The notes beneath the pieces are model-generated. The model had not been told where the DNA came from. It ran no database searches and was given only the letters and a program-made list of their open reading frames with translations. Below, in pieces: positions 16,961 to 25,552 of a DNA stretch of 64,000 bases. The stretch lies in contig NZ_CP018870.1 of NCBI RefSeq assembly GCF_001941845.1, forward strand, positions 2,759,001 to 2,823,000. The letters are read 5' to 3'. The translations under genes and the position numbers were made by a program. Position 1 is the first letter of the stretch, and the number at the start of each line of letters is the position of its first letter. The stretch comes from Streptomyces sp. TN58. GTDB lineage: Bacteria > Actinomycetota > Actinomycetes > Streptomycetales > Streptomycetaceae.

Positions 16961-16989
16961 ACCCTAGCGCGCCCCGGGGGCATGGCGAA
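16961..16989 (-). promoter_or_regulatory. Candidate GH20 promoter
   Basis: Reading leftward: TTCGCC (16984-16989), 17-bp spacer, TAGGGT (16961-16966). The -10 is good and the -35 weak. The -35 overlaps the edge of the hairpin downstream of the DUF3039 gene. Confidence 0.35.
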
Positions 16990-17024
16990 GGCCCCCGGAC
17001 GCACGATGGTGCGCCGGGGGCCTC
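16988..17024 (-). terminator. Hairpin downstream of DUF3039 gene
   Basis: A long GC-rich stem (aggcccccgg arms extended by cgcac/gtgcg with one bulge) around a gatg loop lies 35 bp beyond the DUF3039 stop. There is no T-tract, as is usual in streptomycetes. Confidence 0.6.
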
Positions 17025-17058
17025 GGTCCCGCGAAAGGCAGGGGTGCGGGGGCTCGGA

Positions 17059-17343
17059 CTACTTGTCCTTGCCGCCCTTGTCCTTGTCCCCGCCGGGGCC
17101 CATGGACTCGTAGATCTCCTTGCACATGGGGCAGACCGGGTACTTCTTCGGGTCCCGGCCCGGTACCCAGACCTTGCCGCAGAGCGCGACGACGGGGGTC
17201 CCGTCGAGCGCGCTCGCCATGATCTTGTCCTTCTGGACGTAGTGGGCGAAGCGCTCGTGGTCGCCGTCACCGTGCGACACCTGCGGCGTCGGCTCTACGA
17301 GGGTCCCCGTGCCAGTCCCGCGCTCGGGCTCAAGAGTGCTCAT
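17059..17343 (-). CDS. DUF3039 family protein
   Basis: A 94-residue conserved actinobacterial protein of unknown function. After a variable Pro/Thr-rich N-terminus the core contains HERFAHYV, KVWVPGRDP and a CxxC pair (PVCPMC, about residues 70-73). A single Cys in VALCGK precedes it, so a small metal-binding or rubredoxin-like knuckle is plausible. The C-terminus is Gly/Asp/Lys-rich. It lies 28 bp downstream of the YqgE/AlgH gene's stop side (both leftward) with its own hairpin behind it. No function is claimed. Confidence 0.8.
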   Translation of the reverse strand: MSTLEPERGTGTGTLVEPTPQVSHGDGDHERFAHYVQKDKIMASALDGTPVVALCGKVWVPGRDPKKYPVCPMCKEIYESMGPGGDKDKGGKDK

Positions 17344-17371
17344 GGACCCAGGGTACTTAACCCCGGGCCAG

Positions 17372-17932
17372 TCAGTTGAGCGACGGGTCGTCCGGATAGG
17401 TGGCGACCATCGCGAGATCGCTGCGCTGGCGGCGCAGCACCGACCGCCACAGCCGCTCCGGGTCCGGCGAGGACACGTCCCCGGGCTCCGACTCCACCAC
17501 GTACCAGGCGCCCTCGCCCACCTCCTCCTCCAGCTGGCCCGGGCCCCAGCCGGAGTAGCCGGCGAAGATGCGCAGGGCCCCCAGGGCGGAGGCCAGCAGC
17601 TCCGGCGGCGTCTCCAGGTCGACCAGCCCGATCGCCCCGTGCACGCGGCGCCAGCCGATCGGCCCCTCCTCGCCCGGGATGACGGCCAGGCCGAGAGCGG
17701 AGTCCAGCGCCACCGGCCCGCCCTGGAACACCACGCCGGGGGCTCCGGCGAGCGGGGCCCAGGGCAGCAGGACGTCGCCGACGCCCACCGGGGTCGGCCG
17801 GTTGAGGACCACGCCGAGGGAGCCCTGCTCGTCGTGGTCGAGCAGCAGCACCACCGCGCGGTCGAAGTTCGGGTCCGCGAGGGCTGGGGTGGCCACGAGC
17901 AGCCGCCCTGTGAGGGAGGACACCTCGGTCAT
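17372..17932 (-). CDS. YqgE/AlgH family protein
   Basis: A 186-residue cytoplasmic protein of the UPF0301 (YqgE/AlgH) family, whose biochemical role is not established. The N-terminal SLTGRLLVATPALADPNFDRAV, then LNRPT, VFQGGPV and FAGYSGWGPGQLE, are family signatures. I prefer the ATG at 17932 over one at 17950, because the MTEVSSLTG start matches the usual family start. The gene is divergent from murA across about 280 bp. Confidence 0.85.
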   Translation of the reverse strand: MTEVSSLTGRLLVATPALADPNFDRAVVLLLDHDEQGSLGVVLNRPTPVGVGDVLLPWAPLAGAPGVVFQGGPVALDSALGLAVIPGEEGPIGWRRVHGAIGLVDLETPPELLASALGALRIFAGYSGWGPGQLEEEVGEGAWYVVESEPGDVSSPDPERLWRSVLRRQRSDLAMVATYPDDPSLN

Positions 17933-18024
17933 GCCGCCATGATCCCGCACATCCGCCGTTTCCGGGGAGCGCGCGGGGGATCGGATCGCCCGCGGCTCGA
18001 CACGGGGGGCGGCGGTGGGGCGCG

Positions 18025-18053
18025 GGTCCGGACGAAGTAGGTCCGGACGAAGT
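18025..18053. repeat. Two 14-bp direct repeats upstream of murA
   Basis: ggtccggacgaagt occurs at 18025-18038 and 18040-18053 (15-bp period) in the divergent murA/YqgE intergenic region. The role is unknown; it could be a regulator site or slippage product. Confidence 0.5.
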
Positions 18054-18209
18054 GGGCGGAACGCAACGCTCCGCCATGTGGTGGATACGGAGGGTGTTGT
18101 ACCGAATTCATGACAGTCCTACGGCCACGTCGGCCTTACGAACAAGGGGGTGGTGGCCCTTACCCTTTTCCCTGGCCCCCTGCCCACCCCTCTCCGGAAC
18201 GCGAGATTC

Positions 18210-19553
18210 ATGACCGGCATCAGTGACGATGTACTGCTTGTCCACGGCGGCACCCCGCTTGAGGGCGAGATCCGTGTCCGCGGTGCGAAGAACCTCGTGC
18301 CCAAGGCCATGGTCGCCGCTCTGCTCGGCAGCGGACCCAGCCGGCTGCGCAACGTTCCCGACATCCGCGACGTGCGCGTCGTGCGCGGCCTGCTCCAGCT
18401 GCACGGGGTGACGGTCCGTCCCGGCGAGGAGCCGGGCGAGCTCGTGCTCGATCCCACCCACGTCGAGAGCGCGAACGTCGCCGACATCGACGCCCACGCG
18501 GGCTCTTCGCGGATCCCGATCCTCTTCTGCGGTCCGCTGCTGCACCGCCTCGGCCACGCCTTCATCCCGGGCCTCGGCGGCTGCGACATCGGCGGCCGGC
18601 CGATCGACTTCCACTTCGACGTGCTCCGCCAGTTCGGCGCGACCATCGAGAAGCGCGAGGGCGGCCAGTACCTGGAGGCCCCACAGCGGCTGCGCGGCTG
18701 CAAGATCCGCCTGCCCTACCCGTCCGTCGGCTCGACCGAGCAGGTGCTGCTGACGGCCGTCCTGGCCGAGGGCGTCACCGAGCTCAGCAACGCCGCCGTG
18801 GAGCCGGAGATCGAGGACCTCATCTGCGTGCTGCAGAAGATGGGCGCCATCATCTCCATGGACACCGACCGCACCATCCGGATCACCGGTGTGGAGCGGC
18901 TCGGCGGCTACAACCACAAGGCGCTCCCGGACCGCCTGGAGGCCGCGTCCTGGGCTTCCGCGGCCCTCGCCACGGGCGGCAACATCTACGTGCGCGGCGC
19001 CCAGCAGCGCTCGATGATGACCTTCCTGAACACGTACCGGAAGGTCGGCGGCGCCTTCGAGATCGACGACGACGGCATCCGCTTCTGGCACCCGGGCGGC
19101 CCGCTCAACGCCATCGCGCTGGAGACGGACGTGCACCCCGGCTTCCAGACCGACTGGCAGCAGCCGCTGGTCGTGGCCCTGACGCAGGCCTCCGGCCTGT
19201 CGATCGTCCACGAGACCGTCTACGAGTCCCGGCTCGGCTTCACCTCGGCGCTCAACCAGATGGGTGCTCACATCCAGCTGTACCGCGAGTGCCTGGGCGG
19301 CTCGGCCTGCCGCTTCGGCCAGCGCAACTTCCTGCACTCGGCGGTCGTCTCCGGCCCGACCAAGCTGCAGGGCGCCGACCTGGTCATCCCCGACCTGCGC
19401 GGCGGGTTCTCGTACCTGATCGCGGCGCTGGCCGCGGAGGGCACCTCGCGGGTCCACGGCATCGACCTGATCAACCGCGGCTACGAGAACTTCATGGAGA
19501 AGCTCGTCGAGCTCGGTGCGAAGGTCGAGCTCCCGGGCGGCGACCTCGTCTAG
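18210..19553 (+). CDS. murA: UDP-N-acetylglucosamine 1-carboxyvinyltransferase
   Basis: A 447-residue enzyme that transfers enolpyruvate from PEP to UDP-GlcNAc, the first committed step of peptidoglycan synthesis in the cytoplasm. It has the EPSP-synthase-like double-domain fold; the KN pair (GAKNLVPK) and the mobile catalytic loop GGCDIGGRP are present. The loop Cys (Cys125) is the fosfomycin-reactive residue, so the enzyme is of the sensitive type, unlike mycobacterial MurA with Asp. The start at 18210 (MTGISDD) is chosen over an upstream ATG at 18150. The upstream hup/malic enzyme order matches the streptomycete core genome. Confidence 0.93.
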   Translation: MTGISDDVLLVHGGTPLEGEIRVRGAKNLVPKAMVAALLGSGPSRLRNVPDIRDVRVVRGLLQLHGVTVRPGEEPGELVLDPTHVESANVADIDAHAGSSRIPILFCGPLLHRLGHAFIPGLGGCDIGGRPIDFHFDVLRQFGATIEKREGGQYLEAPQRLRGCKIRLPYPSVGSTEQVLLTAVLAEGVTELSNAAVEPEIEDLICVLQKMGAIISMDTDRTIRITGVERLGGYNHKALPDRLEAASWASAALATGGNIYVRGAQQRSMMTFLNTYRKVGGAFEIDDDGIRFWHPGGPLNAIALETDVHPGFQTDWQQPLVVALTQASGLSIVHETVYESRLGFTSALNQMGAHIQLYRECLGGSACRFGQRNFLHSAVVSGPTKLQGADLVIPDLRGGFSYLIAALAAEGTSRVHGIDLINRGYENFMEKLVELGAKVELPGGDLV

Positions 19554-19577
19554 CCTCTGCGCCCGTACGGGCATGGG

Positions 19578-19612
19578 AAAGCCCCCCGGTCCCGCAAGGG
19601 CCGGGGGGCTTT
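19578..19612 (+). terminator. murA terminator
   Basis: A perfect 12-bp stem, aaagccccccgg / ccggggggcttt, with an 11-nt loop lies 25 bp after the murA stop and ends in ctttcgcat. Confidence 0.8.
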
Positions 19613-19779
19613 CGCATGCCCCGTGCGTACCGCGCGCATCAGGCGGGCGGCCCGCGACGGGCCCCGGTGGCCCCTGGCGGGCCCTGACGGGGCCTCACAG
19701 GCCCTGCCAGGGCCCGCGGGTGCCGGGGGAGGCGGCACGGGCCGCGCGGGGCGGCGCCGGGCGGAGCGCGGACAGGCAG

Positions 19780-19812
19780 AAGGGCGGCCTCCCCGCGCGG
19801 GGTGGCCGCCCT
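19780..19812. terminator. Hairpin between convergent murA and hupA
   Basis: The inverted repeat aagggcggcc...ggccgccctt has a GC-rich inner loop. It lies about 85 bp beyond the hupA stop and would serve the leftward gene or act in both directions. Confidence 0.6.
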
Positions 19813-19896
19813 TCACCGTTCTACGTACTACTGCTGCATTCAGCCGTGCTCGACGCCGGGCGAAGACCTGCGCGGCCTCCGGCGCCGGGGCAGGAC

Positions 19897-20178
19897 CTAC
19901 TTGCCCTTGGCGGCTTCCTTGAGCTTGGAGCCCGCGGAGACCTTCACGCTGTAGCCGGCCGGGATCTGGATGGGGTCGCCGGTCTGCGGGTTGCGCGCGG
20001 TGCGAGCGGCACGGTGGGTGCGCTCGAAGGTCAGGAAGCCGGGGATGGTGACCTTCTCGTCGCCCTTGGCGACAATCTCGCCGACGGTCTCGGCGAGCGC
20101 GGCCAGAACGGCGTCGGCGTCCTTGCGGGTCACCTCGGCGCGCTCGGACAGAGCGGCCACCAGCTCACTGCGGTTCAT
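19897..20178 (-). CDS. hupA: HU-family nucleoid protein
   Basis: A 93-residue dimeric DNA-bending protein that compacts the nucleoid. The HU fold signatures are IPGFLTFERTHRAARTARNPQTGDPIQIPAGYSVKVSAGSKLK, including the beta-arm RNPQTG with the intercalating Pro. It lacks the Lys/Ala-rich tail of the second streptomycete HU (HupS), so it corresponds to the short, vegetative paralogue. A GGGAG ribosome site precedes the ATG. It sits between murA and malic enzyme as in other streptomycetes, and a perfect inverted repeat lies about 85 bp upstream. Confidence 0.93.
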   Translation of the reverse strand: MNRSELVAALSERAEVTRKDADAVLAALAETVGEIVAKGDEKVTIPGFLTFERTHRAARTARNPQTGDPIQIPAGYSVKVSAGSKLKEAAKGK

Positions 20179-20478
20179 GTTGTACTCCCGTGTTCAACTT
20201 GCCTTAGAGGCGTGAGATCGAAGCCGATGCTGCCAGGGCCCTAGGACAGTCCCCGGACCCGGGTCTGAACGTCAGACCCTCTCGCCCGGTTACGCATCCT
20301 GCCCCCACCAGCGGCGGGAAAGCCAATCCGGCACCCGCCGGGGTCACACGAAAAGCGCCACAGTCACGCCCCGGTGACGCTCCGTCCGCACCCGTGGGAT
20401 GCGAACAGCGGAGCTCGTTGGCATCCCCGCAACCCTAGAGGCGGCCCGGCGGGCCCGCATCTCGCGACGCGCCGGGGA
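20179..20478. other. hupA upstream region with inverted repeat
   Basis: This 300-bp gap contains the hupA leader. At 20261-20279 a perfect 8-bp inverted repeat, GGGTCTGA-ACG-TCAGACCC, could be an operator or the -35 flank. A leftward TAGGGT near 20432-20437 is an isolated -10-like hexamer. I see no gene and no clear terminator for the malic enzyme. Confidence 0.4.
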
Positions 20479-21915
20479 TCAGGGAGCCGTGAGGCCCGTC
20501 ACAGACCCGTTCTGCACGGCCGAGGCGGCCTTGCGGACGGCGCCCGCGACCGCGCCGGCGACCTTGTCGTTGAACACCGACGGGATGATGTAGTTCGCGT
20601 TCAGCTCGTCCTGGCCGACGACGTCCGCCAGCGCGGTCGCGGCGGCCAGCATCATGCTGGTGTCCACCGTGCGGGACTGGGCGTCCAGCAGGCCGCGGAA
20701 GACGCCCGGGAAGACCAGGACGTTGTTGATCTGGTTCGGGAAGTCGGAGCGGCCGGTGGCGACCACGGCGGCGGTCTGGCGGGCCACGGCCGGGTCCACC
20801 TCGGGGTCCGGGTTCGCGAGCGCGAACACGATGGCGCCTTCCGCCATGGCGGCGACGTCCTCGCCGGACAGCACGTTCGGGGCCGAGACGCCGATGAAGA
20901 CGTCGGCGCCGACCACGGCCTCCTTCAGAGTGCCGGTGTAGCCCTCGGGGTTGGTGTTGTCGGCGATCCAGCGCAGCGGGGAGTCCGCGGCCGCGTCGAC
21001 GAGGTCCGGGCGGCCGGCGTGCACGACGCCGTGGATGTCGGCGCTGACGGCGTTCTTCACGCCCGCCGCGAGGAGCAGCTTGAGGATGGCGGTGCCGGCC
21101 GCGCCGGCGCCCGACATGACGACCTTGACGTCTTCAACCGCCTTGCCCACCACACGCAGTGCGTTGGTGAGGGCCGCGAGCACGACGATCGCGGTGCCGT
21201 GCTGGTCGTCGTGGAAGACGGGGATGTCGAGGGCCTCGCGCAGCCGGGCCTCGATCTCGAAGCAGCGCGGCGCGGAGATGTCCTCCAGGTTGATGCCGGC
21301 GAAGCCCGGGGCGATGGCGCGGACGATCTCGACGATCTTGTCGGTGTCCTGGGTGTCCAGGCAGATCGGCCAGGCGTCGATGCCGGCGAAGCGCTTGAAG
21401 AGGGCCGCCTTGCCCTCCATGACGGGCAGCGCGGCCATCGGGCCGATGTTGCCCAGGCCCAGCACGGCGGAGCCGTCCGTCACGACTGCGACGGAGTTGC
21501 GCTTGATGGTCAGGCGGCGCGCGTCCTCGGGGTTCTCGGCGATGGCGGTGCACACGCGGGCGACGCCCGGGGTGTAGATCATCGAGAGGTCGTCGCGGTT
21601 GCGGATGGGGTGCTTGGACGACATCTCGATCTTGCCGCCGAGGTGCATCAGGAACGTACGGTCGGAGACCTTGCCGAGGCTGACGCCCTCGATGCCGCGC
21701 AGCTTCTCCACGATCTCGTCCGCGTGCGCGGTGGAGGTCGCGGCGATGGTGACGTCGATCCGCAGCTTCTCGTGGCCGGACGCGGTCACGTCGAGACCGG
21801 TGACCGAGCCGCCGGAGGACTCCACGGCGGTGGTGAGCTGGGAGACCGCGGTTCCGCTCGCGGGCACTTCCAGGCGGACCGTCATCGAATACGAGACGCT
21901 GGGCGCCGTTGCCAT
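20479..21915 (-). CDS. NAD(P)-dependent malic enzyme with ACT domain
   Basis: A 478-residue enzyme that oxidatively decarboxylates malate to pyruvate. Residues 1-80 form an ACT-like regulatory domain (VSYSMTVRLEVP...). The malic N domain follows with the IYTPGVARVC and VTDGSAVLGLGNIG motifs and the catalytic Lys in MEGKAALFK. The metal-binding site is DDQHGT and the nucleotide fold is VVMSGAGAAGTAI. The ACT domain suggests allosteric control by a small metabolite. The start MATAPS (21915) is used because a longer frame to 22008 adds a basic Cys-rich stretch. A promoter candidate lies at 22059-22087. Confidence 0.9.
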   Translation of the reverse strand: MATAPSVSYSMTVRLEVPASGTAVSQLTTAVESSGGSVTGLDVTASGHEKLRIDVTIAATSTAHADEIVEKLRGIEGVSLGKVSDRTFLMHLGGKIEMSSKHPIRNRDDLSMIYTPGVARVCTAIAENPEDARRLTIKRNSVAVVTDGSAVLGLGNIGPMAALPVMEGKAALFKRFAGIDAWPICLDTQDTDKIVEIVRAIAPGFAGINLEDISAPRCFEIEARLREALDIPVFHDDQHGTAIVVLAALTNALRVVGKAVEDVKVVMSGAGAAGTAILKLLLAAGVKNAVSADIHGVVHAGRPDLVDAAADSPLRWIADNTNPEGYTGTLKEAVVGADVFIGVSAPNVLSGEDVAAMAEGAIVFALANPDPEVDPAVARQTAAVVATGRSDFPNQINNVLVFPGVFRGLLDAQSRTVDTSMMLAAATALADVVGQDELNANYIIPSVFNDKVAGAVAGAVRKAASAVQNGSVTGLTAP

Positions 21916-22058
21916 GGCCGTGTTTCCTCTTCTGTCCCTGGTTCGCTTAACACACAGGGCCCGCGCTCCGCAGCAGATGCGGCAGGACCTGTTGTCCGAT
22001 CGTCCCACCTACCAGCCGGTACAAGGTAACCAGCTACAAATTTCGGAAAGACTCTTCC

Positions 22059-22087
22059 ACCATACGAGATATTCAGGGGTCGTGGAA
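22059..22087 (-). promoter_or_regulatory. Predicted malic enzyme promoter
   Basis: Reading leftward: TTCCAC (22082-22087), 17-bp spacer, TATGGT (22059-22064). It lies in an AT-richer patch and would give a leader of about 135 nt before the start at 21915. Confidence 0.4.
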
Positions 22088-22105
22088 CGGTGGGGTCATA
22101 CGAAA

Positions 22106-22143
22106 CAGGTCCGCGCCCCCCACAGGTGGGGAGCGCGGACCTG
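22106..22143 (-). terminator. helD terminator
   Basis: A perfect 11-bp stem, caggtccgcgc / gcgcggacctg, encloses a second small palindrome (ccccac/gtgggg). It lies about 220 bp beyond the helD stop; reading leftward it is followed by tttcgt. Confidence 0.6.
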
Positions 22144-22363
22144 GTTTCCTCTACGTTTACGACACCGACCCGCCATGCTCGCCTCGCGGCAAGTGGTCGC
22201 TCTGAGCGACGAAGGTTGGGCCCGGGGGCTTGGATCGAGTCGGTGCCGTACCCAGGCTAACAAAGGATCGCCGAATGCGATCCCCCTGCTCGCGCTCGGT
22301 TCAGGGGACCACGCTCCTGGCCGCGGACCATACGGCCGTACGCGGCGCCGCGGGCCCCGGCCG

Positions 22364-24682
22364 CTACGGGAGCAGCAGCTCCGGCACCCCGTGCGCGTCC
22401 GGCTTGTCCGCTTCGGCCGAGACCACCGTCAGCTGCTGCGTCGCACGCGTCAGCGCCACGTACAGCACCCGCAGGCCCGCCGGGGACTCGTCCGCGATCT
22501 CCGCCGGGGAGACGACCACGGTGGCGTCGTACTCCAGGCCCTTGGCCTCCAGGCTGCCGAGTGCCACGGCCCGTCCGCCCAGGTCGGCGAGCCAGCCCGC
22601 GGCCTCCGCACGCCGGTCCATGGCCACGACCACACCGACGGTGCCGTCCACCTGCTCCAGCAGCCGACGCGTCTCCTCCCGCACCACGGAGCCCAGCTCC
22701 GCGCCGGCGGCCGTGAACCGCGGCTGGAGTCCCGTCGAACGCACCGCCGACGGCGGCTCCATCCCGGGCATCGCCAGGCGCAGCACCCGGGAGGCGACCT
22801 CGGCGACCTCGGCCGGGTTGCGGTAGTTGACCGTGAGGGTGAAGCGCCGGCGCGGCCGGGACCCCAGCGCCTCGTCGCGGGCGGCGGCCGCCTCCTCCGG
22901 ATCTGTCCAGGAGGACTGCGCCGGGTCGCCGACGACCGTCCACGTGCCGTGCCGGCCCCGGCGGCCCACCATCCGCCACTGCATGGGCGTCAGGTCCTGC
23001 GCCTCGTCCACGATGACGTGCGCGTACTCGGTGCGCTCCGCGGCGAGCCGCTCGGCCCGCTCCCACTGGGTCTCCTCGCGGGTCGGCATCAGCTCCTCCA
23101 GCCCGCTGAGCTGCTCCAGCGGGTCCAGCTCCCGCTTCCGCTTCGGCCGGGCGAGGGCGCCGAGGAGCTGCTGGAGCTCGTCGAGCAGCGCCACGTCGTG
23201 CACGGACAGAGGGCCCTTGCCGTCCGGGCCCACCCGGCGCAGCGAGCGGGCCAGCTGGCGGGTCTCGCGCGGGTTCAGGTCCCGCCGGGACCAGCGGCCG
23301 AGCCTGCGCTCGTCGGCCATCGCGGCGAGGACCCGGCGCGGGGTCAGCTCGGGCCACCAGGCGTCGAGGAAGCCGATGAAGGCGTCCTCGGTGGAGACGT
23401 CCTCGTCGAAGGCGGACCGCAGCTCGGCGGCGAGTTCCGGGTCGCTGTGCCGGCCGGACGCGCCGGTCTTCGCGTACAGGGCGTCGAGCAGCAGCTTGCG
23501 GGCGCGCGGGCGCAGCAGGTTCACGGGCGCGGTGCCGCCGAGTACGTTCTGCCGGATCCGGTTCAGCTCGTCGGCCTCCAGCTCCTGGCGGCGGCCGAAG
23601 GCCACCACGCGCAGCCGGTCGGGCGCCGGGCCCTGCCGGCCGCCGAGTTCGAGGGTGCCCCGTACGGCCTTGCGCAGGACCTTGAGCATCCGGGAGGAGC
23701 CCTTGATCCGGGCCACGGCCGGGTCGTCGTACGTGGTCGCCTCGGCGCCGTCGACCAGTGAGCCGAGCGCCCGGATGGCGACCTGGCCCTCCTCGCCGAG
23801 GGAGGGCAGCACGCCCTCCGTGTAGGCGACGAGCAGCGGCGTCGGGGAGACGACGAGGATGCCGCCGGAGTAGCGGCGGCGGTCCTGGTAGAGCAGGTAC
23901 GCGGCGCGGTGCAGGGCGACGGCGGTCTTGCCGGTGCCGGGACCGCCGGCGACCTCGGCGACGGAGGCGGCGGGGGCCCGGATGACCAGGTCCTGCTCGG
24001 CCTGGATGGAGGAGACGATGTCGCGCATGGAGTGCGTGCGGGCCCGCCCGAGCGCGGCCATGAGCGCTCCGTCGCCGATGGCGGGGAGCTCGCGGCCGTC
24101 GAGGAAGGCGGTGACCTCGGGGCGCATCAGGTCGTCCTCGACGCCCAGCACCTTGCGGCCCTTGGAGCGGATGACGCGGCGGCGCACGACACGGCCGGGG
24201 TCCTTCGGGGTGGACCGGTAGAAGGGGGCGGCGGCCGGTGCGCGCCAGTCGATGACCAGCGGGGCGTAGTCGGAGTCGAGGACTCCGATGCGGCCGATGT
24301 GCAGGGTCTCGGCGATGTCGGCCGTGAGGTCCTCGCGGATCGCCTCGTCGGCGGGCTCGACGGAGGTGTACGCGCCGTCCGGCCCGCGTTCGCCGTCCTT
24401 GCCGAGCACCAGGTCGATGCGGCCGAAGAGGAAGTCCTCGAACTCGTTGTTGAGCCGGTTCAGGTGGATGCCGGCCCGGAAGACCTGCGCGTCGCGTTCG
24501 GCCAGGGCTCCGGGGGTGCCGACCTGGCCGCGCTGGGCGGCGTCGTTCATGAGGAACTCCGCCTCGTGGATCTTCTCCTCAAGGCGCCGGTACACCTGGT
24601 CGAGATGCGTCTGCTCGACCGCGATCTCCCGATCGCGGACGGAATCCGCCGTGCTGTCGACAGCGGCATTCTGCGCGGCCAC
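22364..24682 (-). CDS. helD: HelD-type RNA polymerase-associated helicase-like ATPase
   Basis: A 772-residue UvrD/Rep-like superfamily 1 protein of the actinobacterial (class II) HelD type. HelD proteins bind RNA polymerase and use ATP to release stalled complexes; some contribute to rifampicin tolerance. An N-terminal coiled-coil arm (about residues 10-75) precedes the ATPase core, with Walker A GGPGTGKTA, DEAQDLTPMQWRM (motif II), VGDPAQSSW (motif III) and YVALTRATQQL (motif VI). I use GTG at 24682 because AGAAGGGGG lies 7 nt upstream; a TTG at 24718 would add 12 residues. The neighbouring order (malic enzyme, helD) matches other streptomycetes. Confidence 0.87.
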   Translation of the reverse strand: MAAQNAAVDSTADSVRDREIAVEQTHLDQVYRRLEEKIHEAEFLMNDAAQRGQVGTPGALAERDAQVFRAGIHLNRLNNEFEDFLFGRIDLVLGKDGERGPDGAYTSVEPADEAIREDLTADIAETLHIGRIGVLDSDYAPLVIDWRAPAAAPFYRSTPKDPGRVVRRRVIRSKGRKVLGVEDDLMRPEVTAFLDGRELPAIGDGALMAALGRARTHSMRDIVSSIQAEQDLVIRAPAASVAEVAGGPGTGKTAVALHRAAYLLYQDRRRYSGGILVVSPTPLLVAYTEGVLPSLGEEGQVAIRALGSLVDGAEATTYDDPAVARIKGSSRMLKVLRKAVRGTLELGGRQGPAPDRLRVVAFGRRQELEADELNRIRQNVLGGTAPVNLLRPRARKLLLDALYAKTGASGRHSDPELAAELRSAFDEDVSTEDAFIGFLDAWWPELTPRRVLAAMADERRLGRWSRRDLNPRETRQLARSLRRVGPDGKGPLSVHDVALLDELQQLLGALARPKRKRELDPLEQLSGLEELMPTREETQWERAERLAAERTEYAHVIVDEAQDLTPMQWRMVGRRGRHGTWTVVGDPAQSSWTDPEEAAAARDEALGSRPRRRFTLTVNYRNPAEVAEVASRVLRLAMPGMEPPSAVRSTGLQPRFTAAGAELGSVVREETRRLLEQVDGTVGVVVAMDRRAEAAGWLADLGGRAVALGSLEAKGLEYDATVVVSPAEIADESPAGLRVLYVALTRATQQLTVVSAEADKPDAHGVPELLLP

Positions 24683-24785
24683 CAAGGCCCCCTTCTGACG
24701 TGCATGGGCGACCGTCAACCGTACGCGAAGCGGCCCCCTGTGCGCACGCTCGTTCCGCGACGGGTCTCGCTCGGTGATACGCCGG

Positions 24786-25346
24786 CTACCGGGATCCGGA
24801 CGCCATGAGCCGTCGGCGGTGGCGGGCGACGCGTTCGCGGTTGCCGCACAGCTCGCTGGAGCACCACCGGCGGCGGTGGCCGCGGGAGGTGTCCAGGTAG
24901 ACGCGGGTGCAGCCGTCGCCGGCGCAGGCCCGCAGCAGGGCGCGGTCGCCGGGGTCGGTCAGCAGCTCGACGGCGTCGCGGGCGACGGCGGCGAGCAGCG
25001 CCCCGCATTCCACGCCGCCGCACAACTCCCGTACGAGGTGCCCTTCCTGGTCCCGTACGGCGCACAGACCCGGGGGTGGTCCGGCGGCCAGCGCGTTGAC
25101 CCGGGCCAGGGCGCCCTCGTCCGGCTCGGTGCCGGACAGCTCCGCCCGTACGAGGGCCTCCACGTCGGCGCGCAGGGCGCGGAAGGCCTCGGCCCAGTCG
25201 GGTCCCACCCGGGCCAGCGGTGTCCGGTCGGGCACGAGCCCGGCCCCGGCGAGCCACAGCCGCAGCTCGTCGCCGTCCGGGATCCCCTCGCGCGGGGTGA
25301 AGGTGGCCACCAGGTCCAGGCAGACCCGCCCGGAGTCGAACCGCAT
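24786..25346 (-). CDS. CGNR zinc-finger (ABATE-type) regulator
   Basis: A 186-residue putative transcriptional regulator. The N-terminal ABATE-like domain (MRFDSGRVCLDLVATF...) is followed by a C-terminal CGNR zinc finger. Its ligands are visible as CAGDGC and WCSSELCGNRERVARHRRR, about residues 140-178. The basic helix after CGNR is the likely DNA contact. Start: ATG at 25346 (a GTG at 25355 is possible). The DNA immediately upstream to 25550 encodes nothing convincing and includes a copy of a dispersed repeat. The regulon is unknown. Confidence 0.82.
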   Translation of the reverse strand: MRFDSGRVCLDLVATFTPREGIPDGDELRLWLAGAGLVPDRTPLARVGPDWAEAFRALRADVEALVRAELSGTEPDEGALARVNALAAGPPPGLCAVRDQEGHLVRELCGGVECGALLAAVARDAVELLTDPGDRALLRACAGDGCTRVYLDTSRGHRRRWCSSELCGNRERVARHRRRLMASGSR

Positions 25347-25504
25347 GCCCGTCACCGCCTCGCGTCGTGGGGCGCCTCCCCAGAGTGCCCGTACGCCGCC
25401 CGCGGGGGAAGCCCCCGAACCGGTACCTCCGGTGGCAGGCGCCGGGCGGGCCCCGCGGGGCAGATCCCCGCCCGGCCGGCCCGATCCGGCTCCGCCGTCC
25501 CAAT

Positions 25505-25533
25505 CCAGCCTCGCCGGCGTTTGAGGCGCGGGG
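25505..25533 (+). repeat. Dispersed streptomycete repeat, copy 1 (partial)
   Basis: This stretch carries cgccggcgtttgaggcgc, the core also present at 55866-55926 and, with one change, at 63296-63360. This copy lacks the GC-rich hairpin half. Confidence 0.65.
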
Positions 25534-25552
25534 ATGCGGCGGTGCGCCCCGC

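Larger units (their letters stand above)
21916..22363. other. Intergenic region between helD and malic enzyme
   Basis: This 448-bp gap is locally less GC-rich around 22030-22080. It holds the helD terminator hairpin (22106-22143), a promoter candidate (22059-22087) and a direct repeat of accagc flanking cggtacaaggta (about 22010-22034) that could bind a regulator. No coding region is evident. Confidence 0.5.

Noticed and set aside
17929..18111. Small ORF with FVRTYFVRTR residues upstream of YqgE/AlgH
   Set aside because: It reads through a direct repeat, overlaps the promoter region of murA/YqgE and shows no ribosome site or homology pattern.
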